64,000 nt of DNA from Cognatundibacterium oligocarboniphilum (GCF_013377855.1 NZ_JABXYJ010000001.1:392964-456963); one strand, 5' to 3'. Counted from the first letter of the stretch, positions 55,616 through 64,000 are shown. Notes: generated from the sequence alone by a model not told the origin. Program-made: numbers and translations.

Positions 55616-57307
55616 ATGAATGCACGCTCCCCTTTTGAGTCAACCCGCACGCTGTGGGTGCTGAGTATCGGCTTTTTAATCGTCTGGATGGCGATGTTGG
55701 GAGCCAGGACCCTGGTTCCGACAGATGAAGGTCGCTATGCCGAAATGGCGCGTGAAATGCTTGCCAGCGGGGACTGGATCACCCTGCGTCTGAATGGCAT
55801 TAAATATTTTGAAAAACCGCCGCTGCAAAACTGGATGAATGCGCTGACCTTTGCCGTTTTCGGACTCGGCAACTGGCAGGCCAGACTATGGACCGGCTTG
55901 TGCGGCCTGATCGGTATCGCGTCGATCGTGTTCACCGGAACGCGTATTTTCAGTCGACGCACTGGTATCATGGCAGGCCTGGTACTGGGCTCCAGCTTTT
56001 ACTGGGCCGGAATGGGGCATGTGAACTCACTGGATATGGGGTTGTCAGGTATGATGACCATCTCCATGTGCGGCCTGTTGCTGGGCCAGCGCAACGACGC
56101 CAGTGAACATGAACAGCGTAATTTCATGCTGCTGTGCTGGGCAGGCATGGCACTTGCCACCCTGTCTAAAGGATTGATTGGTTTTGTGCTGCCCGGTGCT
56201 GTGCTGGTGATTTACACCCTGCTGATGCGCGACTGGAAATTGTGGACACGCCTGCATTTTTGGAAGGGCCTGGCCCTATTCCTGATCATCACTGCCCCGT
56301 GGTTCATACTGATTGCCCTGCGAAACCCTGAGCATCCACATTTTTTCTTCATCCACGAGCATTTCGACCGCTTCACCAGCGGAGTTCATAAACGGGGCGG
56401 CGCCTGGTACTATTTTTTCCCTTTCCTGTTGCTGGGCATCGTTCCATGGCTGGGTTTACTGCTGCAAGGATTGTGGGCGGGCGTCAGTGAAAAATCACAA
56501 GGTTTTCAGCCTCTGAAACTGCTGTTGATCTGGTCTGTTTTCTTTTTCTTCTTTTTCAGCATTTCCGGCTCCAAACTGCCAGGTTATATTTTGCCGATTT
56601 TCCCCGCACTGGCTCTGCTGATTGCGGTTGCGATTGAAAACAGCACGGTACGTCACATCAGGCTGGCCGCAATTCTGTTCGCAGCAATTGGCCTGACCGG
56701 ATTGCTGGGGCTGCCTTCTCTGATGACAAAGCTGGTTCAGAACAAACCTGCAATCGAAGTTCCGCTGTATCAGCAGTATCTACCGTGGCTGCTGGCTGCC
56801 AGCGGACTGACACTCGCAGGCGGTCTCGCTGCATGGAGAGTGGCTGCCAGCAGGCAGGCGGGTAAAGACTGGGCCGTCGTCCTGTTGGCGACAAGTGGCT
56901 TTCTGGCTGGTCAAATTACCTTTCTCGGCCACGATCCATGGGGAAAGTATATTGCCGGAACGGCGTATATCCCAGCCATACAGGCTGAGCTGAAAAATCC
57001 GGATACGCCGGTTTATGCGGTAGGTCGCTACGAACAGGCGCTGCCGTTTTATCTGCGGCATCAGTTGATTCTGGTTGAATTTCCTGACGAAATGGAATTT
57101 GGCCTCCAGCAACAACCGGAATTATGGATTCCCAAACGGGAGGACTTCGTTACCCGCTGGCTGAAGCATCAGCAAAATGGGGAAGCAGCGGTGGCTATTT
57201 TGCGCACGGATATTTATCACGACTTTCAAAATCAGCACCTCCCGATGCGCGTCATCGGCGAAGACCCCAAACGGGTCATCATCGCCCTGCCCGCAGTCAC
57301 ACAATAA
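55616..57307 (+). CDS. arnT: Lipid A L-Ara4N transferase-like glycosyltransferase (ArnT, GT83)
   Basis: Inner-membrane glycosyltransferase of 563 aa with about a dozen helices. The first periplasmic loop carries the GT83 signature DEGRYAEMAREMLASGDWITLRLNGIKYFEKPPLQ (in parts; catalytic Asp/Glu near 39-40). ArnT moves L-Ara4N from undecaprenyl phosphate to lipid A phosphates. Other GT83 members transfer other sugars, but the arnBCAD genes downstream support L-Ara4N. Last quarter (about 440-563) is a soluble periplasmic domain. Followed after 22 nt by the SMR-like gene. Confidence 0.9.
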   Translation: MNARSPFESTRTLWVLSIGFLIVWMAMLGARTLVPTDEGRYAEMAREMLASGDWITLRLNGIKYFEKPPLQNWMNALTFAVFGLGNWQARLWTGLCGLIGIASIVFTGTRIFSRRTGIMAGLVLGSSFYWAGMGHVNSLDMGLSGMMTISMCGLLLGQRNDASEHEQRNFMLLCWAGMALATLSKGLIGFVLPGAVLVIYTLLMRDWKLWTRLHFWKGLALFLIITAPWFILIALRNPEHPHFFFIHEHFDRFTSGVHKRGGAWYYFFPFLLLGIVPWLGLLLQGLWAGVSEKSQGFQPLKLLLIWSVFFFFFFSISGSKLPGYILPIFPALALLIAVAIENSTVRHIRLAAILFAAIGLTGLLGLPSLMTKLVQNKPAIEVPLYQQYLPWLLAASGLTLAGGLAAWRVAASRQAGKDWAVVLLATSGFLAGQITFLGHDPWGKYIAGTAYIPAIQAELKNPDTPVYAVGRYEQALPFYLRHQLILVEFPDEMEFGLQQQPELWIPKREDFVTRWLKHQQNGEAAVAILRTDIYHDFQNQHLPMRVIGEDPKRVIIALPAVTQ

Positions 57308-57329
57308 CCACTTTTGGCCTGAAATTTTT

Positions 57330-57701
57330 ATGAATCTGAATACTTTTGGTTTTATTATTACCGGTATTTTGCTCAATGCGCTGGCGCAGTTACTGCTGAA
57401 AAAAGGTACCAATGCAGTCGGCGCCATTCACCTGAATGCTGAAAATTGGTTCCACACCGGCGTGCAGCTGGCAACCCAGTTGCCGATTATCGGCGGCCTC
57501 TCGTGCTATGTGATTTCGGTGGTGGTCTGGATTATCGGTTTATCCCGCGTTGATGTATCGATCGCATACCCGATGCTCTCGATCGGCTATATCGTGAACG
57601 CACTCGGCGCCTGGTACTTTCTGGGCGAGGTCATGTCATTACAGCGCTTGCTGGCGATCGGCATTATCATCATCGGCGTCGCCCTGCTGGTAAAAAGCTA
57701 G
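57330..57701 (+). CDS. SMR-like undecaprenyl-phosphate-L-Ara4N flippase subunit (ArnE/ArnF-like)
   Basis: Protein of 123 aa with four predicted helices. FIITGILLNALAQLLLKKGTN at the N-terminus and AYPMLSIGYIVNALGAWYFLGEVMSLQRLLAIGIIIIG later are those of ArnE/ArnF and the EamA/SMR group. In E. coli ArnE and ArnF form a heterodimer that flips the lipid-linked sugar; only one gene occurs here, so a homodimer is implied. I start at the ATG after arnT; the frame extends upstream within arnT. Confidence 0.85.
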   Translation: MNLNTFGFIITGILLNALAQLLLKKGTNAVGAIHLNAENWFHTGVQLATQLPIIGGLSCYVISVVVWIIGLSRVDVSIAYPMLSIGYIVNALGAWYFLGEVMSLQRLLAIGIIIIGVALLVKS

Positions 57702-57778
57702 AACGCTAAATCCGGAAAGTTGGGGGAGTATAGATAAAAAATTCCCTATTTTCCTCTAATTTAAAAGGTGAGTTTTAA

Positions 57779-57830
57779 ATACTCTCCCAGAGTATATGGG
57801 GTAACCAACCCCGACCTATTAACTGTTAAT
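57779..57830. promoter_or_regulatory. Cluster of dyads upstream of arnB
   Basis: Three symmetric elements lie in 52 bp: ATACTCT-ccc-AGAGTAT (57779-57795), GGGGT-aacca-ACCCC and ATTAAC-t-GTTAAT (57818-57830). They occupy the only sizeable gap in the arn cluster and mark a likely promoter/operator for arnBCAD. No clear PmrA-type direct repeat is seen. Confidence 0.45.
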
Positions 57831-57835
57831 GAAAG

Positions 57836-58969
57836 ATGACCATGAGTGAGTCTTTAAACTTCCTGCCATTCACCAAACCGACTATCGACGAGGAAACCAT
57901 CGCAGCGGTAGCGGATGTACTGCGGTCTGGCTGGCTGACCAGCGGCCCGAAAGTGCAGGCGCTCGAAGCGCAGTTGTCTGAGTATTTTGGCGGCCGTCCG
58001 GTACGTACTTTCAATTCAGGAACCTGCACCATGGAAATCGCCTTGCGTATCGCTGGCATCGGTGCAGGTGACGAAGTCATCACAACCCCCAATTCATGGG
58101 TGGCAACTGCCAACGTCATTATCGAAACAGGTGCAACTCCGGTCTTCGCCGACATCGATCCCAAAACGCACAATATTGATCTGGATAAAGTGGAGGCGGC
58201 CATCACTCCACGCACCAAGGCCATCATTCCCGTGCACATGTGCGGACTGCCATGCGACATGGATAACCTGTACGAAATTGCCAGCAAATACAAACTGCGA
58301 GTGATTGAAGATGCGGCTCAGGCAATCGGCTCCAGCTGGAAGGGAAAGCGTATCGGTGCATTCGGTGACTTCGTGTCATTCAGTTTTCAGGTCAATAAAA
58401 ACATCATGACTGGTGAAGGCGGCTGCCTGGTACTGAATAACGCGGAAGAAGCGCGTCTGGCGGAAAAATATCGTTTACAAGGCGTCACCCGCAACGGTCT
58501 CGATGGCATTGATGTCGATGTGTTGGGCGGCAAATACAATATGACCGATATCGCTGCCGCTATCGGCCTGGGTCAGATGAAACGCTTGACCGAATTCAAC
58601 GCCAAACGGTTGGAACTGGCGCAGTATTATTTCGAGCAGTTTGGCAGTGACTTTGAAACCCGGACAGGTGCGGAGCTGCCAGTGGCGGATTTTGAAAATT
58701 CTAACTGGCACATGTTCCATCTGGTTCTGCCGGAACGGATCAACCGCGCTGTATTCATGCAGCAGATGTTAGACGTCCAGATCGGCCTGGGTTATCACTA
58801 CCGCGCGATTCATTTGTTCACCTATTACCGTAATCGCGGTTTCAAGGAAGGCATGTTCCCGGTTGCCGAACGCATCGGCAAACAAATCGTGACCTTACCG
58901 TTGTTCCCGACAATGACAAAAGCAGATGTCGAACGCATCGTGTCTGCGGTAAAATCCCGCCTTCTCTGA
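57836..58969 (+). CDS. arnB: UDP-4-amino-4-deoxy-L-arabinose-oxoglutarate aminotransferase
   Basis: PLP enzyme of 377 aa in the DegT/DnrJ/EryC1 family. Motifs: PFTKPTIDEETIAAVADVLRSGWLTSGPKV, GTCTMEIALRIAGIGAGDEVITTPNSWVATAN, the Asp in VIEDAAQAIGSSWKG and the PLP Lys in SFQVNKNIMTGEGG, then YNMTDIAAAIGLGQ and WHMFHLVLP. Converts UDP-Ara4O to UDP-L-Ara4N. Two in-frame ATGs (57836 and 57842) are possible. Heads arnBCAD. Confidence 0.92.
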   Translation: MTMSESLNFLPFTKPTIDEETIAAVADVLRSGWLTSGPKVQALEAQLSEYFGGRPVRTFNSGTCTMEIALRIAGIGAGDEVITTPNSWVATANVIIETGATPVFADIDPKTHNIDLDKVEAAITPRTKAIIPVHMCGLPCDMDNLYEIASKYKLRVIEDAAQAIGSSWKGKRIGAFGDFVSFSFQVNKNIMTGEGGCLVLNNAEEARLAEKYRLQGVTRNGLDGIDVDVLGGKYNMTDIAAAIGLGQMKRLTEFNAKRLELAQYYFEQFGSDFETRTGAELPVADFENSNWHMFHLVLPERINRAVFMQQMLDVQIGLGYHYRAIHLFTYYRNRGFKEGMFPVAERIGKQIVTLPLFPTMTKADVERIVSAVKSRLL

Positions 58970-58985
58970 AACCGGTCAATTAAAA

Positions 58986-59954
58986 ATGATGAAACCCGAA
59001 CTCTCTGTCGTCATTCCTGTATATAACGAAGAAGCCGGTCTGGCCAAACTGTTCGCCCGCCTGTATCCAGCACTGGATGCATTAGCCGGGCGCGGCATCA
59101 GCTATGAAATTGTGTTTGTCAACGATGGCAGCCGGGATAATACTGCGCTGATCCTGTCTGATCAGTTCCGTTTGCGGCCAGATGTGACGCGCGTTGTGCT
59201 GTTCAACGGCAATTATGGACAGCACATGGCGATTCTGGCCGGATTCCATGCCACCCACGGCAATATCGTGGTCACTTTGGATGCTGATTTACAAAATCCG
59301 CCAGAGGAAATCGGCGCATTGGTAGACAAAATGCGTGAGGGGTATGACTATGTGGGCTCCATCCGCCGCAAACGCCAGGATTCTGCCTGGCGAACCTATG
59401 CCTCCAAGGCGATGAACCGCCTGCGTGAAAAAATCACCCGCATCAAAATCACCGATCAGGGAAATATGCTGCGTGCTTATGGTCGTAACGTGATTGATCT
59501 GATCAATCAGTGCAGCGAGGTCAACACTTTCGTTCCGGCACTGGCCTACACCTTTTCACGCAAGCCTACTGAAATCATCGTCGAACATGAAGAACGCTCT
59601 GCCGGCGAGTCCAAATATTCTATTTATAGTCTGATCCGCCTCAATTTCGACCTGATGACCGGATTTTCCATCATGCCTTTGCAATGGTTCTCGATGCTGG
59701 GCATGATGTTGTCCATCCTGTCAGGCGGACTCGTCAGCCTTCTGCTGGTGCGGCGTTTTATATTCGGTGCGGAAGCCGAAGGACTGTTTACCTTGTTTGC
59801 GATCGCATTCTTTTTGATGGGCGTGATCCTGTTTGGTATTGGCTTGCTGGGAGAATATGTCGGCCGCATTTATCAGCAAGTCCGGGGAAGACCGCGTTAT
59901 GTGGTGCAAACCATTCTGGAAAATCATTCCAGCGACGCACCGGAAAGTAACTAA
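58986..59954 (+). CDS. arnC: Undecaprenyl-phosphate 4-deoxy-4-formamido-L-arabinose transferase
   Basis: GT2 glycosyltransferase of 322 aa, the usual ArnC length. LSVVIPVYNEEAGL, the metal-binding VTLDADLQNPPEEI (about 98-111), the QGNMLRAYGRNV segment and two C-terminal helices (about 233-255 and 267-290). Attaches formylated Ara4N to undecaprenyl phosphate at the cytosolic face. 16 nt after arnB. Confidence 0.94.
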   Translation: MMKPELSVVIPVYNEEAGLAKLFARLYPALDALAGRGISYEIVFVNDGSRDNTALILSDQFRLRPDVTRVVLFNGNYGQHMAILAGFHATHGNIVVTLDADLQNPPEEIGALVDKMREGYDYVGSIRRKRQDSAWRTYASKAMNRLREKITRIKITDQGNMLRAYGRNVIDLINQCSEVNTFVPALAYTFSRKPTEIIVEHEERSAGESKYSIYSLIRLNFDLMTGFSIMPLQWFSMLGMMLSILSGGLVSLLLVRRFIFGAEAEGLFTLFAIAFFLMGVILFGIGLLGEYVGRIYQQVRGRPRYVVQTILENHSSDAPESN

Positions 59955-59955
59955 G

Positions 59956-60864
59956 ATGATTTCTGAAAAACCTGTCGCCGTTGTATTCGCCTATCACAAC
60001 GTCGGCGTCCGCAGCATTAAGACCTTGCTGGCCAGGGGAATCCATATCTCCCTGGTGGTAACACATCAGGATAATCCTGCCGAAACGATCTGGTTTGAAT
60101 CGGTTGCCGACCTGTGCAAAGAGCATGGCATAGAAACGCTTACGCCAGCCGACCCTAAATCGGAAGAGCTGTATCAGCGAGTGGCATCTGTTGCTCCCGA
60201 TTTCATTTTCAGTTTTTATTACCGTCATATGCTGCCAGTCACATTGCTGGCACTGGCAAAACGTGGTGCTTATAATTTACATGGGTCGCTGCTTCCCAAA
60301 TACCGTGGTCGCGTTCCGGTAAACTGGGCTGTGCTGCACGGAGAAACTGAGACTGGTGCAACATTGCATGAAATGGCTGCCAAGCCTGATGCAGGCGGCA
60401 TCGTCGGGCAGACCAGCGTGCCAATCCTGCCTGACGACACTGCTTATGAAGTTTTTGGTAAACTGGCCGTGGCTGCAGAGCAGACTTTGTGGCGTGCCCT
60501 GCCCGACCTGATCGCCGGAAAAATTCAGGTACAACCTAATAATCTGGCTGCCGGCAGTTATTTTGGCGGACGCAAACCGGAAGACGGCCGGATTGACTGG
60601 TCGCAACCTGCGCAGCAAGTTTACAATTTGCATCGTGCCGTCGCACCACCTTATCCGGGCGCTTTTTTCGAACAATCCGGGCATCACTTTATTATCATAA
60701 AAGCACGCTTATCAGATTTGTCGTTTTCAGATTTGCCGCCAGGCTTGCATGTAGTGGATAATGCGCTATTTGGCGTATGCGGAGATGGCAGCGCATTGCG
60801 TATCATTGAACTGAATCGTGACGGCAAGACTGTCACAGCGAGCGATTTGCACAGCCTGCATTGA
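59956..60864 (+). CDS. arnA: UDP-L-Ara4N formyltransferase (ArnA N-terminal half as separate protein)
   Basis: Formyltransferase of 302 aa, corresponding to residues 1-300 of E. coli ArnA. NLHGSLLPKYRGRVPVNWAVLHGE carries the catalytic Asn/His and SLLPKYRG; MAAKPDAGGIVGQ supplies the Asp. It uses N10-formyl-tetrahydrofolate. I start at the ATG one nt after the arnC stop; the frame extends upstream inside arnC. The dehydrogenase half of ArnA is a separate gene 60 nt downstream. Confidence 0.92.
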   Translation: MISEKPVAVVFAYHNVGVRSIKTLLARGIHISLVVTHQDNPAETIWFESVADLCKEHGIETLTPADPKSEELYQRVASVAPDFIFSFYYRHMLPVTLLALAKRGAYNLHGSLLPKYRGRVPVNWAVLHGETETGATLHEMAAKPDAGGIVGQTSVPILPDDTAYEVFGKLAVAAEQTLWRALPDLIAGKIQVQPNNLAAGSYFGGRKPEDGRIDWSQPAQQVYNLHRAVAPPYPGAFFEQSGHHFIIIKARLSDLSFSDLPPGLHVVDNALFGVCGDGSALRIIELNRDGKTVTASDLHSLH

Positions 60865-60924
60865 ATCACGGATATTTCTGCCGCTCATTCAAACTGCAAT
60901 CCTAATTTTTAAGAAGAACTCATT

Positions 60925-61965
60925 ATGAAAAAAGTCCTCATTCTCGGCGTGAACGGTTTTATCGGCCACCATCTGTCTAAACGCATTCTGGAAACAACCG
61001 ACTGGGAAGTCTATGGCATGGATATGCAGACAGAACGTCTGGGCGAACTGATCAACCATCCGCGCATGCATTTCTTTGAAGGTGACATCACCATCAATAA
61101 AGAATGGGTCGAATACCACGTTAAAAAATGTGATGTGATCCTGCCGCTGGTCGCGATCGCAACACCTTCGACTTACGTGAAACAACCGTTGCGTGTATTT
61201 GAACTCGATTTCGAAGCCAATCTGCCCATCGTGCGCTCTGCCGCCAAGTACGGCAAACATCTGGTATTCCCATCCACATCCGAAGTCTACGGCATGTGCC
61301 ACGACGAAGAATTCGATCCGGAAGAATCCGAGTTGATCTGCGGCCCGATCAATAAGCCGCGCTGGATTTACTCGTGCGCGAAGCAATTGATGGATCGCGT
61401 GATCTGGGGCTACGGCATGGAAGGCCTGAACTTTACCCTGTTCCGTCCGTTTAACTGGATCGGTGCGGGTCTGGACAATATTCACACGCCAAAAGAAGGC
61501 TCTTCCCGTGTGGTGACGCAGTTCTTTGGCCATATCGTGCGCGGTGAAAACATTTCACTGGTCGACGGCGGTGCGCAGAAACGTGCCTTCACTTATATCG
61601 ACGATGGTATCGACGCATTGATGCGCATCATCGATAACAAGAACGGCGTTGCTTCCGGAAAAATTTATAACATCGGTAATCCAACCAATAATTATTCGAT
61701 CCGCGAACTCGCCCACATGATGCTGGATCTGGCAGCCGAATATCCTGAATATGCGGAAACAGCAAAAAAAGTTCAGCTGACCGAGACCACATCTGCCGCT
61801 TATTACGGAAAAGGTTATCAGGATGTGCAAAACCGCGTGCCGAAAATTACCAATACCTGCGAAGAGCTGGGCTGGAAACCGGTGACCACCATGAAAGACA
61901 CCATGCGTAATATTTTTGACGCATATCGCTCTCAGGTTGCCGAAGCCCGCGCGTTGATGGATTAA
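60925..61965 (+). CDS. arnA: UDP-glucuronic acid dehydrogenase/decarboxylase (ArnA C-terminal half as separate protein)
   Basis: SDR-family protein of 346 aa matching residues 315-660 of ArnA. NAD motif GVNGFIGHHL (about 8-17), catalytic Ser-Glu in FPSTSEVYGM, Tyr/Lys in WIYSCAKQ and the Arg in AQKRAFTYIDDG (counterpart of E. coli Arg619). Oxidises and decarboxylates UDP-GlcA to UDP-Ara4O, the substrate of ArnB. Confidence 0.93.
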   Translation: MKKVLILGVNGFIGHHLSKRILETTDWEVYGMDMQTERLGELINHPRMHFFEGDITINKEWVEYHVKKCDVILPLVAIATPSTYVKQPLRVFELDFEANLPIVRSAAKYGKHLVFPSTSEVYGMCHDEEFDPEESELICGPINKPRWIYSCAKQLMDRVIWGYGMEGLNFTLFRPFNWIGAGLDNIHTPKEGSSRVVTQFFGHIVRGENISLVDGGAQKRAFTYIDDGIDALMRIIDNKNGVASGKIYNIGNPTNNYSIRELAHMMLDLAAEYPEYAETAKKVQLTETTSAAYYGKGYQDVQNRVPKITNTCEELGWKPVTTMKDTMRNIFDAYRSQVAEARALMD

Positions 61966-61973
61966 GTCAATCC

Positions 61974-62897
61974 ATGTCATCCATTGTTCTGAAGATCGAC
62001 GTTGACACTTATCGGGGAACACGCGAGGGTGTCCCGAATCTCGTCAGGCTGCTGAAAAAACATGGTGCCGGTGCAACTTTTCTGTTTTCACTCGGAAAAG
62101 ATCACACTGGCTGGGCCTTGCGCAGGGCTTTTCGGCCGGGTTTTTTTCAGAAAGTGTCCCGTACTTCAGTTGTCAAGCATTACGGCATTAAAACACTGAT
62201 GTATGGTGTTTTTTTGCCTGCTCCGGATATTGGCAGCTGTACCAGTGAAATGCGGGCGGTTCAGGCAGCGGGCTTTGAGTGCGGCATTCACACCTGGGAT
62301 CATGTAGTCTGGCAGGACAATGTCCGCCAGCGCGGCGAAAAATGGACTCGCCATCAACTGCAACAGGCATATCAGCGTTTTCAGCAGATTTTTGGTGCTC
62401 CGCCAAATACACATGGCGCTGCCGGCTGGCAAATGAATAAATATGCCTTTCAGCAATTGAATGAGTTCGGTATGCGTTATGCTTCTGATGGCCGGGCAAT
62501 GCTGAATGAAGATGGCAGCCTGACGAATCCGGGGGCAGGTCCTTACCGCCTGCAGGATGGTGCATGCATACAGATGCCGACAACATTGCCAACGCTGGAC
62601 GAATTGCTTGGGCGACAGATCAATGGACAGGAAATTACGACCGGTAACATCGCTGCACATATTCTGACTTTGACGCAGACACACAGAGACCATGTATTTA
62701 CCCTGCACGCAGAGCTTGAAGGGCAAAAACTCGCCCCCATATTCGAGGAATTGCTGATTGGCTGGATCGGGCAGGGATACGATTGTATTTCGATGGCTGA
62801 TTTTTATGCGTCCATCAAAGACCAGTCATTGCCTGTTGCACCGCTAACATGGGCAAGCCTGCCAGGACGCTCGGGAGAACTGGTTGCGCTGATGTAA
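61974..62897 (+). CDS. arnD: 4-deoxy-4-formamido-L-arabinose-phosphoundecaprenol deformylase
   Basis: Polysaccharide-deacetylase-fold enzyme of 307 aa. IDVDTYRGTREGVPNL holds the catalytic Asp and metal Asp; CGIHTWDHVVWQDN gives the two metal His (HxxxH/D type); GWQMNKYAFQ and HTLHAELEG follow. Removes the formyl group before flipping and transfer. Starts 8 nt after the dehydrogenase. Completes the pathway begun by arnT upstream. Confidence 0.93.
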   Translation: MSSIVLKIDVDTYRGTREGVPNLVRLLKKHGAGATFLFSLGKDHTGWALRRAFRPGFFQKVSRTSVVKHYGIKTLMYGVFLPAPDIGSCTSEMRAVQAAGFECGIHTWDHVVWQDNVRQRGEKWTRHQLQQAYQRFQQIFGAPPNTHGAAGWQMNKYAFQQLNEFGMRYASDGRAMLNEDGSLTNPGAGPYRLQDGACIQMPTTLPTLDELLGRQINGQEITTGNIAAHILTLTQTHRDHVFTLHAELEGQKLAPIFEELLIGWIGQGYDCISMADFYASIKDQSLPVAPLTWASLPGRSGELVALM

Positions 62898-62944
62898 ACC
62901 TGTGGCAGCAGCATTTTCTCCCTTCACACATCAAGGAGATTGTA

Positions 62945-63421
62945 GTGGCTGAAACCCCTTCCGCACTTAACTGCCAGGTTCCCGAATTTTCCGCTCCCAT
63001 GACGGGCGGCAATACCTTTCAACTCAGCAATTTCGCGGGTAAAAATATCGTTCTGTATTTTTACCCAAAAGACAACACCCCTGGCTGCACCACGGAAGGA
63101 ATAGCCTTCCGTGATCTCCATCCCCGATTTTCGGCAGCGAATACTGAAATTTTTGGTATCAGTCGCGATAGTCTGCGTTCTCATGAAGGGTTTAAAACCA
63201 AGCTGGCATTGCCGTTTGATCTGATTTCCGACCCTGACGAAACCTTGTGCCAGCTGTTTAATGTGATGAAAATGAAAAATATGTATGGCAAGCAAGTCCG
63301 CGGCATAGAACGAAGCACATTTTTGATTGACGCCAAAGGTAAATTGGTGAAAGAATGGAGAGGCGTCAAAGTCGCAGGTCACGTTGATGAAGTACTTGAA
63401 TTTGTGAGCGCACAAACATAA
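62945..63421 (+). CDS. bcp: Thiol peroxidase Bcp (PrxQ-type peroxiredoxin)
   Basis: Protein of 158 aa starting at GTG with AAGGAG upstream; an ATG-initiated longer frame has no SD. Peroxidatic Cys48 is in YPKDNTPGCTTEG. The resolving Cys five residues later in E. coli Bcp is absent; Cys102 in DETLCQLF is the likely partner, as in the other PrxQ subtype, and Cys10 is extra. Reduces peroxides, including lipid hydroperoxides, with thioredoxin. Confidence 0.93.
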   Translation: MAETPSALNCQVPEFSAPMTGGNTFQLSNFAGKNIVLYFYPKDNTPGCTTEGIAFRDLHPRFSAANTEIFGISRDSLRSHEGFKTKLALPFDLISDPDETLCQLFNVMKMKNMYGKQVRGIERSTFLIDAKGKLVKEWRGVKVAGHVDEVLEFVSAQT

Positions 63422-63448
63422 TTGGACTCAAACGATTTTTTATTTTTC

Positions 63449-63505
63449 AAAGCCGCAGATGGTCAATCCAGCATTAATGCCGGGTAAGCCACAGCGGCTT
63501 TTTAA
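63449..63505 (+). terminator. Probable terminator with long loop after bcp
   Basis: AAAGCCGC (63449-63456) pairs with GCGGCTTT (63494-63501), followed by TTT and an AT run. The 37-nt loop contains the palindrome GCATTAATGC (63471-63480). Long loops are less efficient, so the call is tentative. Confidence 0.5.
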
Positions 63506-63537
63506 TTTTCCAGCTCTCACTTTTTACTGAGGTATTC

Positions 63538-64000
63538 ATGCCATTGCCTAAAATGCCGGCAAAACCAGCCGCCTTACTGTCTCCCAAAGACTATCCAAAA
63601 ACAGAAACAGTAAAGAACACCAAAACGGCTGCAAAAACAGTCAAAGCGACGCCCCCGGAGCACATGAAAACACCTTCTGCCGGCAGCGTTATTCCCGCCA
63701 GAAGAAAAATGCCAGTTGCAGCGGATAAGACACCAGTAGTGATTGCCAGAGCAAACTCTGAAAAGTCTGCCAAGGCGACTCCTGCTGCTGCGACAGAAAA
63801 AAAGGTGCCGGAACATCGCGCCAAATCCAGCACCAGCAAAGCAGCAGATGAATCCGGTACGACCAAGCTGTTTGTGCTGGACACCAATGTGCTGATGCAT
63901 GATCCGACCTCTTTGTTCCGCTTTGAAGAACACGATATTTATCTGCCGATGATCACACTCGAAGAATTGGATGATCATAAAAAAGGAATGTCAGAAGTGG
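63538..64000 (+). CDS. PIN domain - PhoH family ATPase, N-terminal part (cut by window end)
   Basis: The frame is open from the ATG to the last base, 154 codons. The first about 105 residues are low complexity, rich in Lys, Ala, Pro and Thr (PKTETVKNTKTAAK, KKVPEHRAKSS), probably disordered. A PIN domain then begins TTKLFVLDTNVLMHDP (first metal-binding Asp) with ITLEELDDHKKG (Glu/Asp cluster). In Burkholderiales such proteins continue into a PhoH ATPase (PhoH2-like, RNA helicase/nuclease). The PhoH half lies outside the window and is assumed. Long basic tails like this one occur but are variable. Confidence 0.85.
   Translation, partial: MPLPKMPAKPAALLSPKDYPKTETVKNTKTAAKTVKATPPEHMKTPSAGSVIPARRKMPVAADKTPVVIARANSEKSAKATPAAATEKKVPEHRAKSSTSKAADESGTTKLFVLDTNVLMHDPTSLFRFEEHDIYLPMITLEELDDHKKGMSEV

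Noticed and set aside
1-64000. CRISPR array, tRNA, rRNA, tmRNA or prophage genes
   Set aside because: No regularly spaced repeats, no tRNA T-loop signature in a folding context, and no phage structural or integrase genes were seen.

Overview
The window looks like chromosome of a betaproteobacterium in Burkholderiales, probably Oxalobacteraceae-like. This is inferred from gene content and order only: mltG-tmk-holB-pilZ, ygfZ-DUF4936-NRDE, an alaA-type aminotransferase followed by hom, and bcp followed by a PIN-PhoH ATPase. No rRNA, tRNA or CRISPR array was seen, so the placement stays tentative.

Region 1 (1-21.3 kb) is an accessory copper/silver resistance island. It opens with a gene fragment and a decayed IS3-family transposase. 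A CopRS two-component system then diverges from a long plus-strand run: a DUF411 protein, a four-gene RND efflux set with an extra periplasmic protein inserted, a small periplasmic protein, a Met-rich protein, a DUF2933 protein, an isoprenylcysteine-methyltransferase-like membrane protein and a CopA-type P1B-ATPase carrying YHS and heavy-metal-binding domains. Two 22-bp dyads resembling the CusR/CopR box sit upstream of the two halves of this run. An 815-bp gap with a 17-bp inverted repeat separates it from a second module: a Cys/Met-rich periplasmic protein and a canonical CusCBA pump, whose CusB is fused to a CusF-like domain and whose CusA keeps the complete Met triad. The first RND pump lacks that triad, so the two pumps probably do not share a substrate.

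Region 2 (21.3-30 kb) holds a DUF2256 / short ORF / FeS-type photolyase / lipocalin cluster; an isolated nitrate-type ABC binding protein behind a sigma-54 promoter with an NtrC-like site and a NasT antiterminator; and a Fur-box-preceded feoAB locus with a Cys-rich FeoB companion.

Region 3 (30-44 kb) holds a YbiT-type ABC-F protein, a sensor diguanylate cyclase, and a minus-strand block of acyl-CoA ligase, livJHMGF transporter and FadB/FadJ-like enzyme. This block is linked by three copies of a TACG-nn-CGTACTA operator-like motif, suggesting one TetR-type regulon for acid or branched-chain substrate uptake and beta-oxidation.

Region 4 (43-55 kb) is housekeeping: rlmJ, a GNAT protein, PilZ, holB, tmk, mltG, ygfZ, DUF4936, NRDE, hom, alaA and a chemoreceptor.

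Region 5 (55-64 kb) holds a Mth938-like protein with a complete L-Ara4N lipid A modification pathway (arnT, one SMR-like arnE/F gene, arnB, arnC, arnA split into two genes, arnD), then bcp and the start of a PIN-PhoH ATPase cut by the window end.
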